This document shows positions 43,774 to 52,278 of a stretch of 64,000 nucleotides of DNA, piece by piece. Each line of letters opens with the position of its first letter. The stretch's first letter is position 1. Position numbers and translations under genes: made by a program. This stretch comes from an uncultured Sulfitobacter sp. (lineage in GTDB: Bacteria; Pseudomonadota; Alphaproteobacteria; Rhodobacterales; Rhodobacteraceae). A model generated the notes under the pieces. It was not told where the DNA came from, searched no databases, and saw nothing but the letters and a program-made list of their open reading frames with translations. The stretch is from assembly GCA_938003685.1 (NCBI GenBank), contig CALKXT010000030.1:1-64000 (forward strand), given 5' to 3'.

Positions 43774-44643
43774 ATGAGTTTGATGAAAACACTGGCCAAA
43801 GTGGCAATCGGTGTCGCTGTCGCCAAAGGCGCAAGCGCGATGATGAAAAAAGGCAGCGGTGGCGGCACAAGCAGTGCAACCCAATCTGGGGGCCTTGGTG
43901 GTTTGCTGGGGGGCTTGATGAACCAAGCTGGGGGTCAATCTGGTGGATCACGCCCACACGGTGGCGCGCACAGTCCCAGCGGCGGCGGCCTTGAAGATAT
44001 GCTTGGTGGCCTTTTAGGCGGCGGCGGCAGTACAAAATCCGCAGGCGGCGGCATGCCCGGTGGTTTGGGCGGTTTGCTTGAACAGCTAGGTGGCGGGTCT
44101 TCTGGCAGTTCCGGCGGGCTTGGTGGTTTGCTCGGCGGGCTTGCAGGTGCAGCGGGTGCTGGCGGCCTACTGTCAGGCACTGATGAAACCCTACGCCGTC
44201 GCCCTGAACGCAATGATCGCAGTTTTGGTGAGGTGTTGAATTCGCAATTTGACGCCACGCCCGAGCCTGAGATTGAACCGTCCCAAGATCAAGAAGCAGC
44301 GGCAGGTTTGATGTTGGCGGCCATGATCCAAGCGGCCAAATCTGACGGTAACTTTGATGAGGCCGAACGCGACAAATTGTTGAGTAAATTGGGTGATGTC
44401 GATGCAGAAGAAGCCGCATTTGTGAATGCACAACTCAAGGCGCCCGTTGATATCGACGGATTGGTCAATCAGACACCAAATGGCTTGGGTCCACAGATTT
44501 ATGCGATGTCTTTGCTGGGGATTGATCTGGATACGCAGGACGAGGCACAATACCTGCATAAACTTGCAAAAGCCTATGGCATGAAGCCTGCCGATGTGAA
44601 CGATATTCATACTCAGATGGGTGTGCCATCGCTCTATACCTAA
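43774..44643 (+). CDS. DUF533 (TerB-like) protein with glycine-rich N-terminal half
   Basis: A 289-residue protein. Residues about 35-155 are glycine-rich, with recurring GGLGGLLGGL and GGGS segments. A C-terminal DUF533/TerB-like helical domain follows (about 185-285: AAAGLMLAAMIQAAKSDGNFDEAERDKLLSKLGDVDAEEAAFVNAQL). The helix MIQAAKSDGNFDEAERDKL has the acidic pattern of the TerB fold. E. coli YebE is a distant family member and is stress induced. A hydrophobic start (VAIGVAVAKGASAM) might bind membrane. It is monocistronic, with a good terminator. Confidence 0.85.
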   Translation: MSLMKTLAKVAIGVAVAKGASAMMKKGSGGGTSSATQSGGLGGLLGGLMNQAGGQSGGSRPHGGAHSPSGGGLEDMLGGLLGGGGSTKSAGGGMPGGLGGLLEQLGGGSSGSSGGLGGLLGGLAGAAGAGGLLSGTDETLRRRPERNDRSFGEVLNSQFDATPEPEIEPSQDQEAAAGLMLAAMIQAAKSDGNFDEAERDKLLSKLGDVDAEEAAFVNAQLKAPVDIDGLVNQTPNGLGPQIYAMSLLGIDLDTQDEAQYLHKLAKAYGMKPADVNDIHTQMGVPSLYT

Positions 44644-44664
44644 GTGCGACAAACATATGAAAGC

Positions 44665-44701
44665 GGCGGCGATCCAGATTGGAGCGCCGCCGTTTTTTAT
44701 T
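44665..44701 (+). terminator. Terminator of the DUF533 gene
   Basis: GGCGGCG and CGCCGCC flank an inner TCCA/TGGA stem, followed by GTTTTTTATT. The hairpin is 22 bp after the DUF533 stop and its tail overlaps the end of the reverse-strand small membrane protein gene. Confidence 0.85.
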
Positions 44702-44939
44702 CTACTGGTGCTGCACGATGCAGCCGAAAGATAATCCAGATCAGGAAGATCGCCAGCGCCAGCGGTGGCATCCAGATCATCGCCAATTCACCTTTGAACC
44801 AATCCGCAGCCGTCACAGTGCGACAGGCCGCCCCCGTTGGGTTCATGCAAACACTGGATAACAGTGCCGCAAAAATCGGCGGCACCGAGACCAGCAAAGC
44901 CACCGCAACATAGAGCACACCCAAAGCAAATTTGCGCAT
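44697..44939 (-). CDS. Small membrane protein with two transmembrane segments (80 aa)
   Basis: An 80-residue protein with predicted membrane segments at about 5-26 and 53-72. The loop between them holds two cysteines (SVCMNPTGAACRTV), compatible with one disulfide on the periplasmic side. The C terminus is basic (RLHRAAPVE). Function is unknown. It lies directly downstream of the DEAD-box helicase gene on the same strand; its ATG is 3 bp after that stop, so it is probably co-transcribed. Its stop lies inside the opposing terminator. Confidence 0.65.
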   Translation of the reverse strand: MRKFALGVLYVAVALLVSVPPIFAALLSSVCMNPTGAACRTVTAADWFKGELAMIWMPPLALAIFLIWIIFRLHRAAPVE

Positions 44940-44942
44940 GGA

Positions 44943-46274
44943 TTATGCTGCCTGTTGTCCGCCGGGTTTACCGCCGCCGCCACTGCGCCGACGGTTACGA
45001 CCGCCACCGCCCGGTTTGCCAGCACCGCCGCCGCCGCCACCACCTTGTGGACGACCGCCGCCGCCACCGCCGCCACCGGGGCGACCGCCCCGTCCACGGC
45101 CACGACCGCCTTTGGGCTTGTCAGGGATTTCCATCGGCTCCCATGCACGACCAGAGGCCACGGGAATAGAAATGCCCATGGTTTTCTGGATCGCTTTCAA
45201 TTCGCCCATCTCATCCGGTGCGCAGAATGCAATCGCGGCACCGTCTTTGCCCGCACGTGCAGTACGGCCAATGCGGTGGACATAATTGTCCGGCACATTT
45301 GGCAGATCGTAGTTATAGACGTGTTTCACATCGGGAATGTCCAAACCACGTGCGGCCACATCTGTCGCAACAAGCACGGTGATCTGTCCGGATTTGAACC
45401 CCGCAATCGCACGGTCGCGCTGACCTTGGCTTTTGTTGCCGTGGATCGATGCCGCGTCAAAGCCCGCCTTCACCAGCGTCTTCATCAGCTTTTCAGAACC
45501 ATGTTTCGTACGTCCAAACACCAGCGCACGTTCGCCTTTGTGCTTGGCCAGTAATTCCTTAAGCAATTCGGTCTTTTCCGCCTTAGCAATAAAATGCACC
45601 TCTTGCGTGACCTTGTCCGCCGCCTTGCCCGGAGGCGAAACTTCGATGCGGATCGGGCTTTGCAGATAGGTATTGGCTATCTCGCTCATCAGCTTTGGCA
45701 TCGTGGCCGAGAACAACATCGTCTGGCGGTTCTTTGGGATCACGGATGCAATCTTGCGCAGATCATGGATGAAACCCATGTCCAGCATCTGGTCTGCTTC
45801 ATCGAGGACCAAAAACGATGCCTCATCCAAGCGCACAGCGCGGCGGTCCATCAGGTCGAGCAAACGACCCGGCGTGGCAACCAACAGGTCCACACCGCCG
45901 CCCAGTTTCTTGATCTGCGTGTTGATCGACTGACCACCCACAACCATTGCAACCTGCAATCCCGACCCCTTGGCGTAATCACGCAAGTTCACTGAAATCT
46001 GTGTCGCCAGTTCACGTGTCGGTGCCAACACCAGACCGCGCACGCAACGCGCATTTGGGCGGCCTTCCATGGCCATCATCTGTGCGACCAACGGCACACC
46101 AAAGGCGGCTGTTTTACCAGTCCCCGTTTGTGCCAGACCCATCACATCACGGCCATTCATACCATGTGGAATCGCCTGTTTTTGGATCGGTGTTGGGTCT
46201 TTTAAACCCATTTCATGCAGACGGCGTACCAATTTCTTTGGCAGGTCCATCATGTCAAAATCGCTCATATTCAT
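44943..46274 (-). CDS. DEAD-box RNA helicase (RhlE-type) with glycine/arginine-rich tail
   Basis: A 443-residue ATP-dependent RNA helicase. Motifs in order are the Q-motif (DPTPIQKQAIPHGMNG), Walker A (AQTGTGKTAAF), PTRELA, VATPGRLLD, DEAD (VLDEADQML), SAT (FSATMP), the RTKHG helicase-C block, TDVAARGLDIPDV and HRIGRTARAG. The last 60 residues are RGRGRGGRPGGGG-type repeats, a likely unstructured RNA-binding tail. Such helicases help ribosome assembly and cold adaptation. The track start at ATG 46274 (MNMSDFDMM) is accepted. The tail is coded by GCC/CCG-rich repeats that create many spurious ORFs on the other strand. Confidence 0.95.
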   Translation of the reverse strand: MNMSDFDMMDLPKKLVRRLHEMGLKDPTPIQKQAIPHGMNGRDVMGLAQTGTGKTAAFGVPLVAQMMAMEGRPNARCVRGLVLAPTRELATQISVNLRDYAKGSGLQVAMVVGGQSINTQIKKLGGGVDLLVATPGRLLDLMDRRAVRLDEASFLVLDEADQMLDMGFIHDLRKIASVIPKNRQTMLFSATMPKLMSEIANTYLQSPIRIEVSPPGKAADKVTQEVHFIAKAEKTELLKELLAKHKGERALVFGRTKHGSEKLMKTLVKAGFDAASIHGNKSQGQRDRAIAGFKSGQITVLVATDVAARGLDIPDVKHVYNYDLPNVPDNYVHRIGRTARAGKDGAAIAFCAPDEMGELKAIQKTMGISIPVASGRAWEPMEIPDKPKGGRGRGRGGRPGGGGGGGGRPQGGGGGGGAGKPGGGGRNRRRSGGGGKPGGQQAA

Positions 46275-46619
46275 TCTTTCTTGGTGTCAGCCAAAGGCTG
46301 CACCTTATCGTTTCGCAGCATTCCTTTGCGAAATGCCACGCGGGTCACGCAAAACAGATCACAGGCAGCGGCCAAATGCCGGGTGCCTGTCTGATCGCGT
46401 TTTGGCCCCACGCGTGATTTTGGGAACATCGGCGCGCCTTAAAATCCGGTTCATCTGAACGCATGGTTCATAACCGGCACTGCTCACGCGGCAGAAGGCA
46501 TCGCTTGGACACCACATGGGCCTCGCGCCGGGATAAGTCAACCTTTGGTGCAAAAGCATGTGGCGCAGGTGGCGAATTGCCGCTAAACCAAGGTCCGATC
46601 ACAGCGAAGGCCTGCCCCC
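46275..46619. other. Divergent promoter region between the helicase gene and fur
   Basis: A 345 bp gap. No ORF in it has a convincing start or motif, so the track ORFs here are shadows or chance. It should hold the promoters of both divergent genes; TTGGAC at about 46502 is a weak -35 candidate for fur. I see no clear Fur/Mur box. Confidence 0.45.
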
Positions 46620-47039
46620 ATGTCAAAAACCATCATAAAACGCTGTGAGGCCATGGGCCTGCGCATGACGGGCCAACGTCGCATCATCGCGCAAGTGATA
46701 GAAGATTCTGATGATCACCCAGATGTTGAGGAGTTGTTCAAACGTGCCTCTGGCCTGGATGCGGCAATTTCAATTGCAACAGTGTACCGTACTGTCAAAC
46801 TATTCGAAGAAGCGGGTATTCTGGACAAGCTTGAGTTTGGTGATGGCCGTGCGCGCTATGAAGATGCGGAACGCGAACACCACGATCACCTTATTGATAT
46901 GAATTCAGGCGAAGTGATTGAATTTGTTGATGCAGAGATTGAAGCGCTGCAAGAACGGATTGCCCAAAAGCTGGGGTATGAACTGCGCGGGCATCGCTTG
47001 GAACTGTATGGTGTGCCCATCAAGAGCAAGAAAAATTGA
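46620..47039 (+). CDS. fur: Fur family metalloregulator (Fur/Mur type)
   Basis: A 139-residue Fur-family repressor. The N-terminal winged helix includes GLRMTGQRRIIAQVI and AISIATVYRTVKLFEEAGI. The dimerisation domain carries the metal site EREHHDHLIDMNSGEVIEF. The CXXC pairs that bind structural zinc in E. coli Fur are absent here, as in the alphaproteobacterial Fur/Mur lineage, several of which sense manganese rather than iron. So the product is likely a Mur-type manganese regulator, though the metal is not provable here. The stop overlaps the NYN gene start. Confidence 0.9.
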   Translation: MSKTIIKRCEAMGLRMTGQRRIIAQVIEDSDDHPDVEELFKRASGLDAAISIATVYRTVKLFEEAGILDKLEFGDGRARYEDAEREHHDHLIDMNSGEVIEFVDAEIEALQERIAQKLGYELRGHRLELYGVPIKSKKN

Positions 47040-47740
47040 GCGACCGCGACCGCCCCCTGCTCGCTGTATTGATCGACGCTGACAATGTGCCTGCCAAATA
47101 TGCAGCTGACATCCTGCGCGAGGTGACCTCAATCGGTGAACCTGCATTGCGCCGCGTCTATGGTGATTGGCAGGATCAAAATCTAAAAAGCTGGGGTGAG
47201 CAAATCCAAAGCCTTGGCTTGCAGGCACGTCAGGAAACCGCAAATACCAAACAAAAGAACGCCACTGACATTGGTATGGTCATTGATGCGATGGATATTT
47301 TGCACTCTGGGCGCTTTGACGGGTTTGTACTGGTGTCTTCTGACAGCGATTTTACTGCGCTTGCAAATCGTCTGCGTGAAGCGGGGTTAAGCGTAATTGG
47401 TATGGGGGAAAGCAAAACCCCAGAGGCCCTGCGCAATGTCTGTAACCGTTTTATATTGGTTGAAAACCTCAGTGAGAGTGAACAAGCAGACAAGCCGAAA
47501 ACCACGCAAAAAGACCTGAACCGCGCGTTTCAATTGCTGTCCAATGCCATCAGAAAGAAAAGCGATCAGGAAAACGAATGGATTAGCTTGAGTATTGTCA
47601 GCAACCTCTTGCTTGCCGCCCACCCCGATTTTGACCACCGTAGCTTTGGTCACACCAAGTTAAGCAATTTAGTCAGGGCGCTACCCAAACTTGAGCTCAA
47701 CACAGAAGCCAAGAAGCTTCTTGTCAGGATCAAGCCCTAG
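47036..47740 (+). CDS. NYN-domain protein with C-terminal OST-HTH-like domain
   Basis: A 234-residue protein. The NYN/LabA-like domain (about 5-145) has the conserved acidic residues in VLIDADNVPAKY, NATDIGMVIDAMD and SSDSDFTALANRLRE, which form the metal-dependent nuclease-type site of this PIN-related fold. The C-terminal part (about 155-230: DLNRAFQLLSNAIRKKSDQENEWISLSIVSNLLLAAHPDFDHRSFGHTKLSNLVRALPKLE) resembles an OST-HTH/LOTUS RNA-binding domain. A combined RNA nuclease/RNA-binding role is plausible. It starts at TTG 47036, overlapping the fur stop, so it is coupled to fur. Confidence 0.85.
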   Translation: MSDRDRPLLAVLIDADNVPAKYAADILREVTSIGEPALRRVYGDWQDQNLKSWGEQIQSLGLQARQETANTKQKNATDIGMVIDAMDILHSGRFDGFVLVSSDSDFTALANRLREAGLSVIGMGESKTPEALRNVCNRFILVENLSESEQADKPKTTQKDLNRAFQLLSNAIRKKSDQENEWISLSIVSNLLLAAHPDFDHRSFGHTKLSNLVRALPKLELNTEAKKLLVRIKP

Positions 47741-48773
47741 GTATCCGCGTCAACATCCACGGCAGTAGCACGCTCAACACCAACAAACGGCTGATATGAC
47801 ACGCGGCAACAAAGCCCGGTATCACACCCAGAACGGCCCCCATGGCGATCATTGTTTCTAATCCGCCCGGTGCAAAGGCAACCAAGACATGCGCCAAGGG
47901 CATGCCCAAGGCCCACGCCACAGGTGCCGCACCCAATGCCGCGAGGCCGACCGCGACAAATGTAATGGTGACGCCTGCCGCCAATCCGCCAGCAAAACGC
48001 GCAGGCGTGACGCCGGAAAATCGCGTACCGATCAACGCCCCCAAGACCAGATATGCGGGCAGAATTAACCATTCAGGCATCACACCCGGCACGATACCGG
48101 TTAGATGCCCCATGGCAGAGGCTACCATGCCGCCTAACAGCAAAGGTGCTGGCACTGCAAAGCGTTGAAAGACAAACCCAAGTGCCAAGGCCAAAATGAT
48201 CAATCCCAAGACGCTTTGGGCATCCATCGCCATCCCTTGGGGTGCGATATTACCGCCCAATTCGACGCCCATCGCAACGGCCGCGAACGGTACAACCAGC
48301 GTCAGCGCCAGCAATCGCACCGATTGTGTGATTGAAATGCGTGCAACGTCTGATCCTGTATCCGTCGCCATGGCGATCACAAAACTCAAATGCCCCGGGG
48401 CCGATGCCAGCAAGGCAGACCGTCGATCAAAACCGAAGAAACGTGACAGCAACGCTTGGCACAGCACCATGATCAACCAGATGATCAACGCCATAAAGAT
48501 AAACGCCAAAGGCCAGCGTAACATCGCCCCGAGCGCATCACTGTCAAAGCCCGCGCCAACTGCAATGCCAATCACCACAAAGCAAGCATCCCGTAAACGC
48601 ACGTCAATCGCGGTGCGCAATCCCGAAAGGCTGGCAAGGCTGACCGCGATCACAGGACCCAACAGCATATAAACCGGCATTGATAGAAGCCATGCCAAAG
48701 CCGCGCCAAGGCCACCAACAAACAGGGTCACAGCAGTGTCTTTGGGGGACAGGGGCAGGTTCGGCCATCTCAT
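47730..48773 (-). CDS. AbrB-family membrane protein (duplicated AbrB_dup type)
   Basis: A 347-residue integral membrane protein often annotated as an AbrB-family transcriptional regulator or ammonia monooxygenase, which is misleading. It has two copies of a membrane repeat, each about 155 residues, together giving about ten segments. Repeated glycine/proline-rich turns include SMPVYMLLGPVIAVSLASLSGLR and FAPGGLETMIAMGAVLGVIPGFVAACHISR. The family is believed to be transporter-like; the substrate is unknown. It converges with the NYN gene (11 bp overlap) and is divergent from the EamA gene. Confidence 0.85.
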   Translation of the reverse strand: MRWPNLPLSPKDTAVTLFVGGLGAALAWLLSMPVYMLLGPVIAVSLASLSGLRTAIDVRLRDACFVVIGIAVGAGFDSDALGAMLRWPLAFIFMALIIWLIMVLCQALLSRFFGFDRRSALLASAPGHLSFVIAMATDTGSDVARISITQSVRLLALTLVVPFAAVAMGVELGGNIAPQGMAMDAQSVLGLIILALALGFVFQRFAVPAPLLLGGMVASAMGHLTGIVPGVMPEWLILPAYLVLGALIGTRFSGVTPARFAGGLAAGVTITFVAVGLAALGAAPVAWALGMPLAHVLVAFAPGGLETMIAMGAVLGVIPGFVAACHISRLLVLSVLLPWMLTRIPRA

Positions 48774-48881
48774 TTCACGGTGCTATCATCCGCGTTTGCC
48801 AAGGACCAGAGGGCCTCTTGCCTATGCTGCGCAAAACCGTCATGGCCAAAGATATTAACTCACCACCAAGGACCTCAGATC

Positions 48882-49751
48882 ATGGACAATATACGCGGTG
48901 CCATCCTGATGGTCTTGTCCATGGCAGGCTTTGCGGTTGAGGATATGTTCATCAAGCTGCTGGCCGATGCCATATCGGTGGGACAAATCCTAACCATGTT
49001 GGGCATCGGTGGATCACTTGCCTTTGGCGCGATTGTCTTGGTCAAAGGTGAGGCGCTGTTTTCCCGTGATATGCTGTCCGCACCTATTTTCCTGCGTGGC
49101 ATTGGGGATTTGGTCGGAGCCTTGGCCTTTGTATCGGCAATCGTTTTGACCCCGATTTCAAGCGCATCGGCCATTCTGCAAGCCACACCGCTGGCGGTGA
49201 CCCTAGGGGCCGCGCTGTTTTTGGGCGAACCTGTTGGCTGGCGACGTTGGAGCGCTATTTTTGTGGGTCTGATCGGCGTCTTGCTGATCATTCGCCCCGG
49301 TTTGGAAAGTTTCGAAGTTTTGTCCTTGCTCGCCCTACTCGCCGTTTTTGCACTGGCACTGCGTGATCTGGCGACCCGCAGGACACCCGCGAACATCAGC
49401 ACCATGCAGCTCAGCTTCCTTGGGTTTGTGGTGATCATCCCGGCGGGAATTTTGCTGATGGTGTTCACCGGATCGTCCGTAGTGTCGCTGAACGGCACCG
49501 AATGGACATATATCACCGCCGCGTTGGGCATCGGATTGTTTGCGTATTACGGTATTGTGGCGGCCATGCGGATTGGGGATGTCGGGTTTGTCACGCCGTT
49601 CCGCTATGTTCGTTTGGTCATCGCCTTGATCATTGGGGTCGCTGTGTTTGACGAATCCCCGGATACGTTAACCTTGATTGGCGCTGCGATCATCGTGGCG
49701 TCGGGCATTTATACGATCCTGCGCGAACGCAAAATGCGACGCTCTGCATAA
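48882..49751 (+). CDS. EamA family (DMT) transporter
   Basis: A 289-residue drug/metabolite transporter with about ten membrane segments in two EamA repeats. The first ends around SASAILQATPLAVTLGAALFLGEPVGWRRWSAIFVGLIGVLLIIRPG, the second around VTPFRYVRLVIALIIGVAVFDESPD. The track starts at 48780; ATG 48882 (MDNIRGAILMVLSM) follows an AAGGAC and puts the first membrane segment at once. The substrate is unknown. It is divergent from the AbrB-type gene. Confidence 0.88.
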   Translation: MDNIRGAILMVLSMAGFAVEDMFIKLLADAISVGQILTMLGIGGSLAFGAIVLVKGEALFSRDMLSAPIFLRGIGDLVGALAFVSAIVLTPISSASAILQATPLAVTLGAALFLGEPVGWRRWSAIFVGLIGVLLIIRPGLESFEVLSLLALLAVFALALRDLATRRTPANISTMQLSFLGFVVIIPAGILLMVFTGSSVVSLNGTEWTYITAALGIGLFAYYGIVAAMRIGDVGFVTPFRYVRLVIALIIGVAVFDESPDTLTLIGAAIIVASGIYTILRERKMRRSA

Positions 49752-49858
49752 CATTTGGCGAAACGATAGGACTCTCAGCCCAGCAGCACCAAATCCATGC
49801 TGGTCACGCGGTCGCAAATCAGTAATCTGAATGACATGAAAAACGCACATACCATCCA

Positions 49859-50386
49859 ATGCATGCCTCGATGACTGAGGGTGCACTCATTCGTCCTGCC
49901 ACTATTGAGGCAGACATCCAAGCGGTGCGCACGCTGTGCTGGGACTATCGCGATTTCCTGCTGAACCACAGCGGCACAGACCGCGACATCACCGAAACCT
50001 TCTATCCGGTCGATAAATATCAAAGGTTGATGGAAGGATTGGAGGCCGAACATGCCCGCCCACAGGGGATTATATTGTTGGCCGAAATTGATGGTGTAGC
50101 GATTGGCTGCGGCATGACCCATGCGATTGATCCGCAAACGGTTGAGATTAAACGCGTGTTCGTGAGTGAAGCCGCACGTGGCCAACGTATTGCTGATAGG
50201 CTGTGTCGCGCATTAATGACGCAAGCGCGCACCGATGGTTATTCGCGCGCTGTGCTTGATACCTCGCGCAGCCTAACTGCGGCACAACGATTATACGAAC
50301 GCTTGGGCTTTATTAAGTGCGCGCCCTACCAATCCATCCCAGATCACGCCCTGCCCCATCTGGTATTTTATGAGACCGCCCTATGA
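49859..50386 (+). CDS. GNAT family N-acetyltransferase
   Basis: A 175-residue GNAT protein. The acetyl-CoA pyrophosphate loop is in VFVSEAARGQRIADRLCRALMTQA, and the C-terminal half ends LDTSRSLTAAQRLYERLGFIKCAPYQ with the usual family pattern. The target is unknown. Start options are ATG 49859 or ATG 49871; both keep the domain. It overlaps the cupin gene by ATGA, beginning a three-gene coupled run (GNAT, cupin, small membrane protein). Confidence 0.85.
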   Translation: MHASMTEGALIRPATIEADIQAVRTLCWDYRDFLLNHSGTDRDITETFYPVDKYQRLMEGLEAEHARPQGIILLAEIDGVAIGCGMTHAIDPQTVEIKRVFVSEAARGQRIADRLCRALMTQARTDGYSRAVLDTSRSLTAAQRLYERLGFIKCAPYQSIPDHALPHLVFYETAL

Positions 50387-50799
50387 ACGCCAATCAGATC
50401 ATCACCCACCTGAACCTATCCCCCCATCCAGAGGGTGGCCATTTTCGCCAAACTTGGATCGCGCAAAACGAGGGCCGCCCGACTGGCACCTGTATCTACT
50501 TTCTGCTGAAAGCTGGTGAAAGCAGCCATTGGCACCGCGTCGATGCCACCGAAATATGGCTGTATCATGCAGGTGCACCGCTGATCCTATCTCTGGCTGA
50601 AACAGATGCTGGGCCAGCCACTGAACACCTGTTAACCCCAGACCTAAACGCAGGTGAGCCGCAACTGATCGTGCCGGAAAACCACTGGCAAGCCGCACGT
50701 AGTACAGGTGAGTTTACCTTAGTCAGCTGTACCGTATCTCCCGGGTTCAGCTTTGATGGGTTCACCCTTGCACCTCCTGAGATGGATATCCCAACATGA
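50383..50799 (+). CDS. DUF985 cupin-family protein
   Basis: A 138-residue cupin of the DUF985 type. The family start HLNLSPHPEGGHFRQTW is plain, as are the histidine-rich SSHWHRVDATEIWLYHAGAPL cupin strand block and VPENHWQAARSTGEFTLVSCTVSPGF, which carries another histidine. DUF985 proteins probably bind a metal and a sugar or small ligand, but activity is unknown. It overlaps the GNAT gene upstream and the small membrane protein gene downstream, both as ATGA. Confidence 0.88.
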   Translation: MNANQIITHLNLSPHPEGGHFRQTWIAQNEGRPTGTCIYFLLKAGESSHWHRVDATEIWLYHAGAPLILSLAETDAGPATEHLLTPDLNAGEPQLIVPENHWQAARSTGEFTLVSCTVSPGFSFDGFTLAPPEMDIPT

Positions 50800-51095
50800 A
50801 AAGCCGCTTTTTGATCTATGCCGCAGTGTCATTGATTGCCGCGCTCTATGTCTATGACCGCAACAACAAAGACGAAGTTCTAGTGGCTGCAACAGTAGTG
50901 GAGGTCACATCACAGGTCGCAGAAAAAGGCAGTGATACATGGCACATACGCGCCGCCATCGATACAGGCGAAGTCATTTTGGAACCACGCCTGTCACGCC
51001 CAGATGTTGCGGTGGATGATCGTATCTGTGTGACTGAAGTTGTGCGTCAGGGCCAACCGTCAGAATATCTATTTGCACCCAACGCTACGTGCTAG
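50796..51095 (+). CDS. Small membrane-anchored hypothetical protein (99 aa)
   Basis: A 99-residue protein with one N-terminal membrane segment (about 5-20, [15 protein letters not shown]) and a periplasmic domain of about 75 residues. This domain looks like a short beta-barrel or OB-like chain ([30 protein letters not shown]) with two cysteines (RICVTEV and the C-terminal ATC). I do not know a family. Its ATGA overlap makes it the last member of the GNAT-cupin run. It converges with anmK and overlaps it by 11 bp. Confidence 0.65.
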   Translation: MKSRFLIYAAVSLIAALYVYDRNNKDEVLVAATVVEVTSQVAEKGSDTWHIRAAIDTGEVILEPRLSRPDVAVDDRICVTEVVRQGQPSEYLFAPNATC

Positions 51096-52203
51096 CGGCG
51101 TTTGGCACACTCACCGTGCCCCCCCCCACAGCCGCCCGCACACCCGTTGTACCGGGACAAGACGTGGGCAAGCCACGCGCCACACGCACCGCAAGATAAG
51201 CAAACGCCTGCGCCTCTAGCATATCCCCATCTAGGCCGACGTCCTCAATCGGAACCACCGGGCAATCAAGGCTGACGGTCAACATCTGCATCAATACCGG
51301 GTTTAACCGCCCGCCACCTGTAACTAACACGCGCGTGGGCGGGCGTGGGCAATGCTGCATCGCTTCAACCACGCCTGCGGCGCACATGGCCGTCAGAGTG
51401 GCAGCAGCATCCGCATCTGACAGCTCACCAACCAGCGCGATCATTTCCGCAAAGTCATTTCTATCCAGTGACTTGGGTGGGATCCGGGAAAAATAGGGTT
51501 CTGCAAGGAACAACTCTAACGCACCCTGCTCTACCTGTCCTTTGGCGGCTATACGACCGCCCTGATCAAAGGCTTGTCCAAGACGCGCTTGCATTAAATC
51601 ATTCAGCGGCGCGTTGGCGGGGCCTGTATCAAAGGCCAGCAAAGCGCCTTCTTGTTCGGGGCGCGCGAAAGACGGATCAACCCACGTCAAGTTCCCCACT
51701 CCGCCAAGGTTCAAGAACGCCACCGGTTTGGCAAGCCCCGCATATCGCGCACAGGCGTGGTGAAAGAACGGCGCAAGCGGCGCGCCTTCCCCGCCCAATT
51801 CGACGTCTGCGCAACGAAAATCCCACACTACTGGCACACCCAAGGCATCCGCCAAGGCCGCACCATCCCCAACCTGCAAGGTGCCTTGCATGCGTGGGGC
51901 ATGCGCCAGCGTCTGACCATGAAAGCCAATTACATCGACATCTTTAAAATCTGCCAGCACCGCGATATGCGCCGCCTCTACGACCTCTGCGGCGCGTTGC
52001 ACCTCAGGCCCAGACCATTTGCCAAAACCTGCTGCAATCACAGCCCGTTCAGCTTCAGAATACTCTCTGTAGGTGTTTGTTCCAAATTCGGTGATGTCAT
52101 GCCCGTCAGTACATAAGACAGCCGCATCAACCCCGTCCAATGACGTACCCGACATCGCGCCAAGCGCACGTATCACCCCGGTCTTAGAAATGGCCCTGTT
52201 CAT
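51085..52203 (-). CDS. anmK: Anhydro-N-acetylmuramic acid kinase
   Basis: A 372-residue AnmK, which cleaves and phosphorylates 1,6-anhydro-MurNAc in cell-wall recycling. Motifs of the sugar-kinase/ASKHA fold are [19 protein letters not shown] near the N terminus, [23 protein letters not shown] and [13 protein letters not shown]. The C-terminal [13 protein letters not shown] completes the nucleotide site. ATG 52203 is well placed. It is divergent from tyrS, an arrangement common in alphaproteobacteria. No other recycling gene is in the window. Confidence 0.95.
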   Translation of the reverse strand: MNRAISKTGVIRALGAMSGTSLDGVDAAVLCTDGHDITEFGTNTYREYSEAERAVIAAGFGKWSGPEVQRAAEVVEAAHIAVLADFKDVDVIGFHGQTLAHAPRMQGTLQVGDGAALADALGVPVVWDFRCADVELGGEGAPLAPFFHHACARYAGLAKPVAFLNLGGVGNLTWVDPSFARPEQEGALLAFDTGPANAPLNDLMQARLGQAFDQGGRIAAKGQVEQGALELFLAEPYFSRIPPKSLDRNDFAEMIALVGELSDADAAATLTAMCAAGVVEAMQHCPRPPTRVLVTGGGRLNPVLMQMLTVSLDCPVVPIEDVGLDGDMLEAQAFAYLAVRVARGLPTSCPGTTGVRAAVGGGTVSVPNAAST

Positions 52204-52278
52204 GTTTCTGCTGGGCCTTTCCCTTTGACACGCCTGCGCCTATAGATTGCCCCGCAACTAAGGCCGAGGGCAAGCGCC

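Noticed and set aside
44971-45110. Trinucleotide-like repeat considered as a possible tandem repeat or CRISPR-like array
   Set aside because: It is coding low complexity for the helicase Gly/Arg tail; no spacer structure exists.
44932-45554. Forward ORFs rich in Pro/Arg and Ala/Thr over the helicase tail
   Set aside because: They are reverse-complement readings of the glycine-rich DEAD-box tail (GCC/CCG repeats), not genes.
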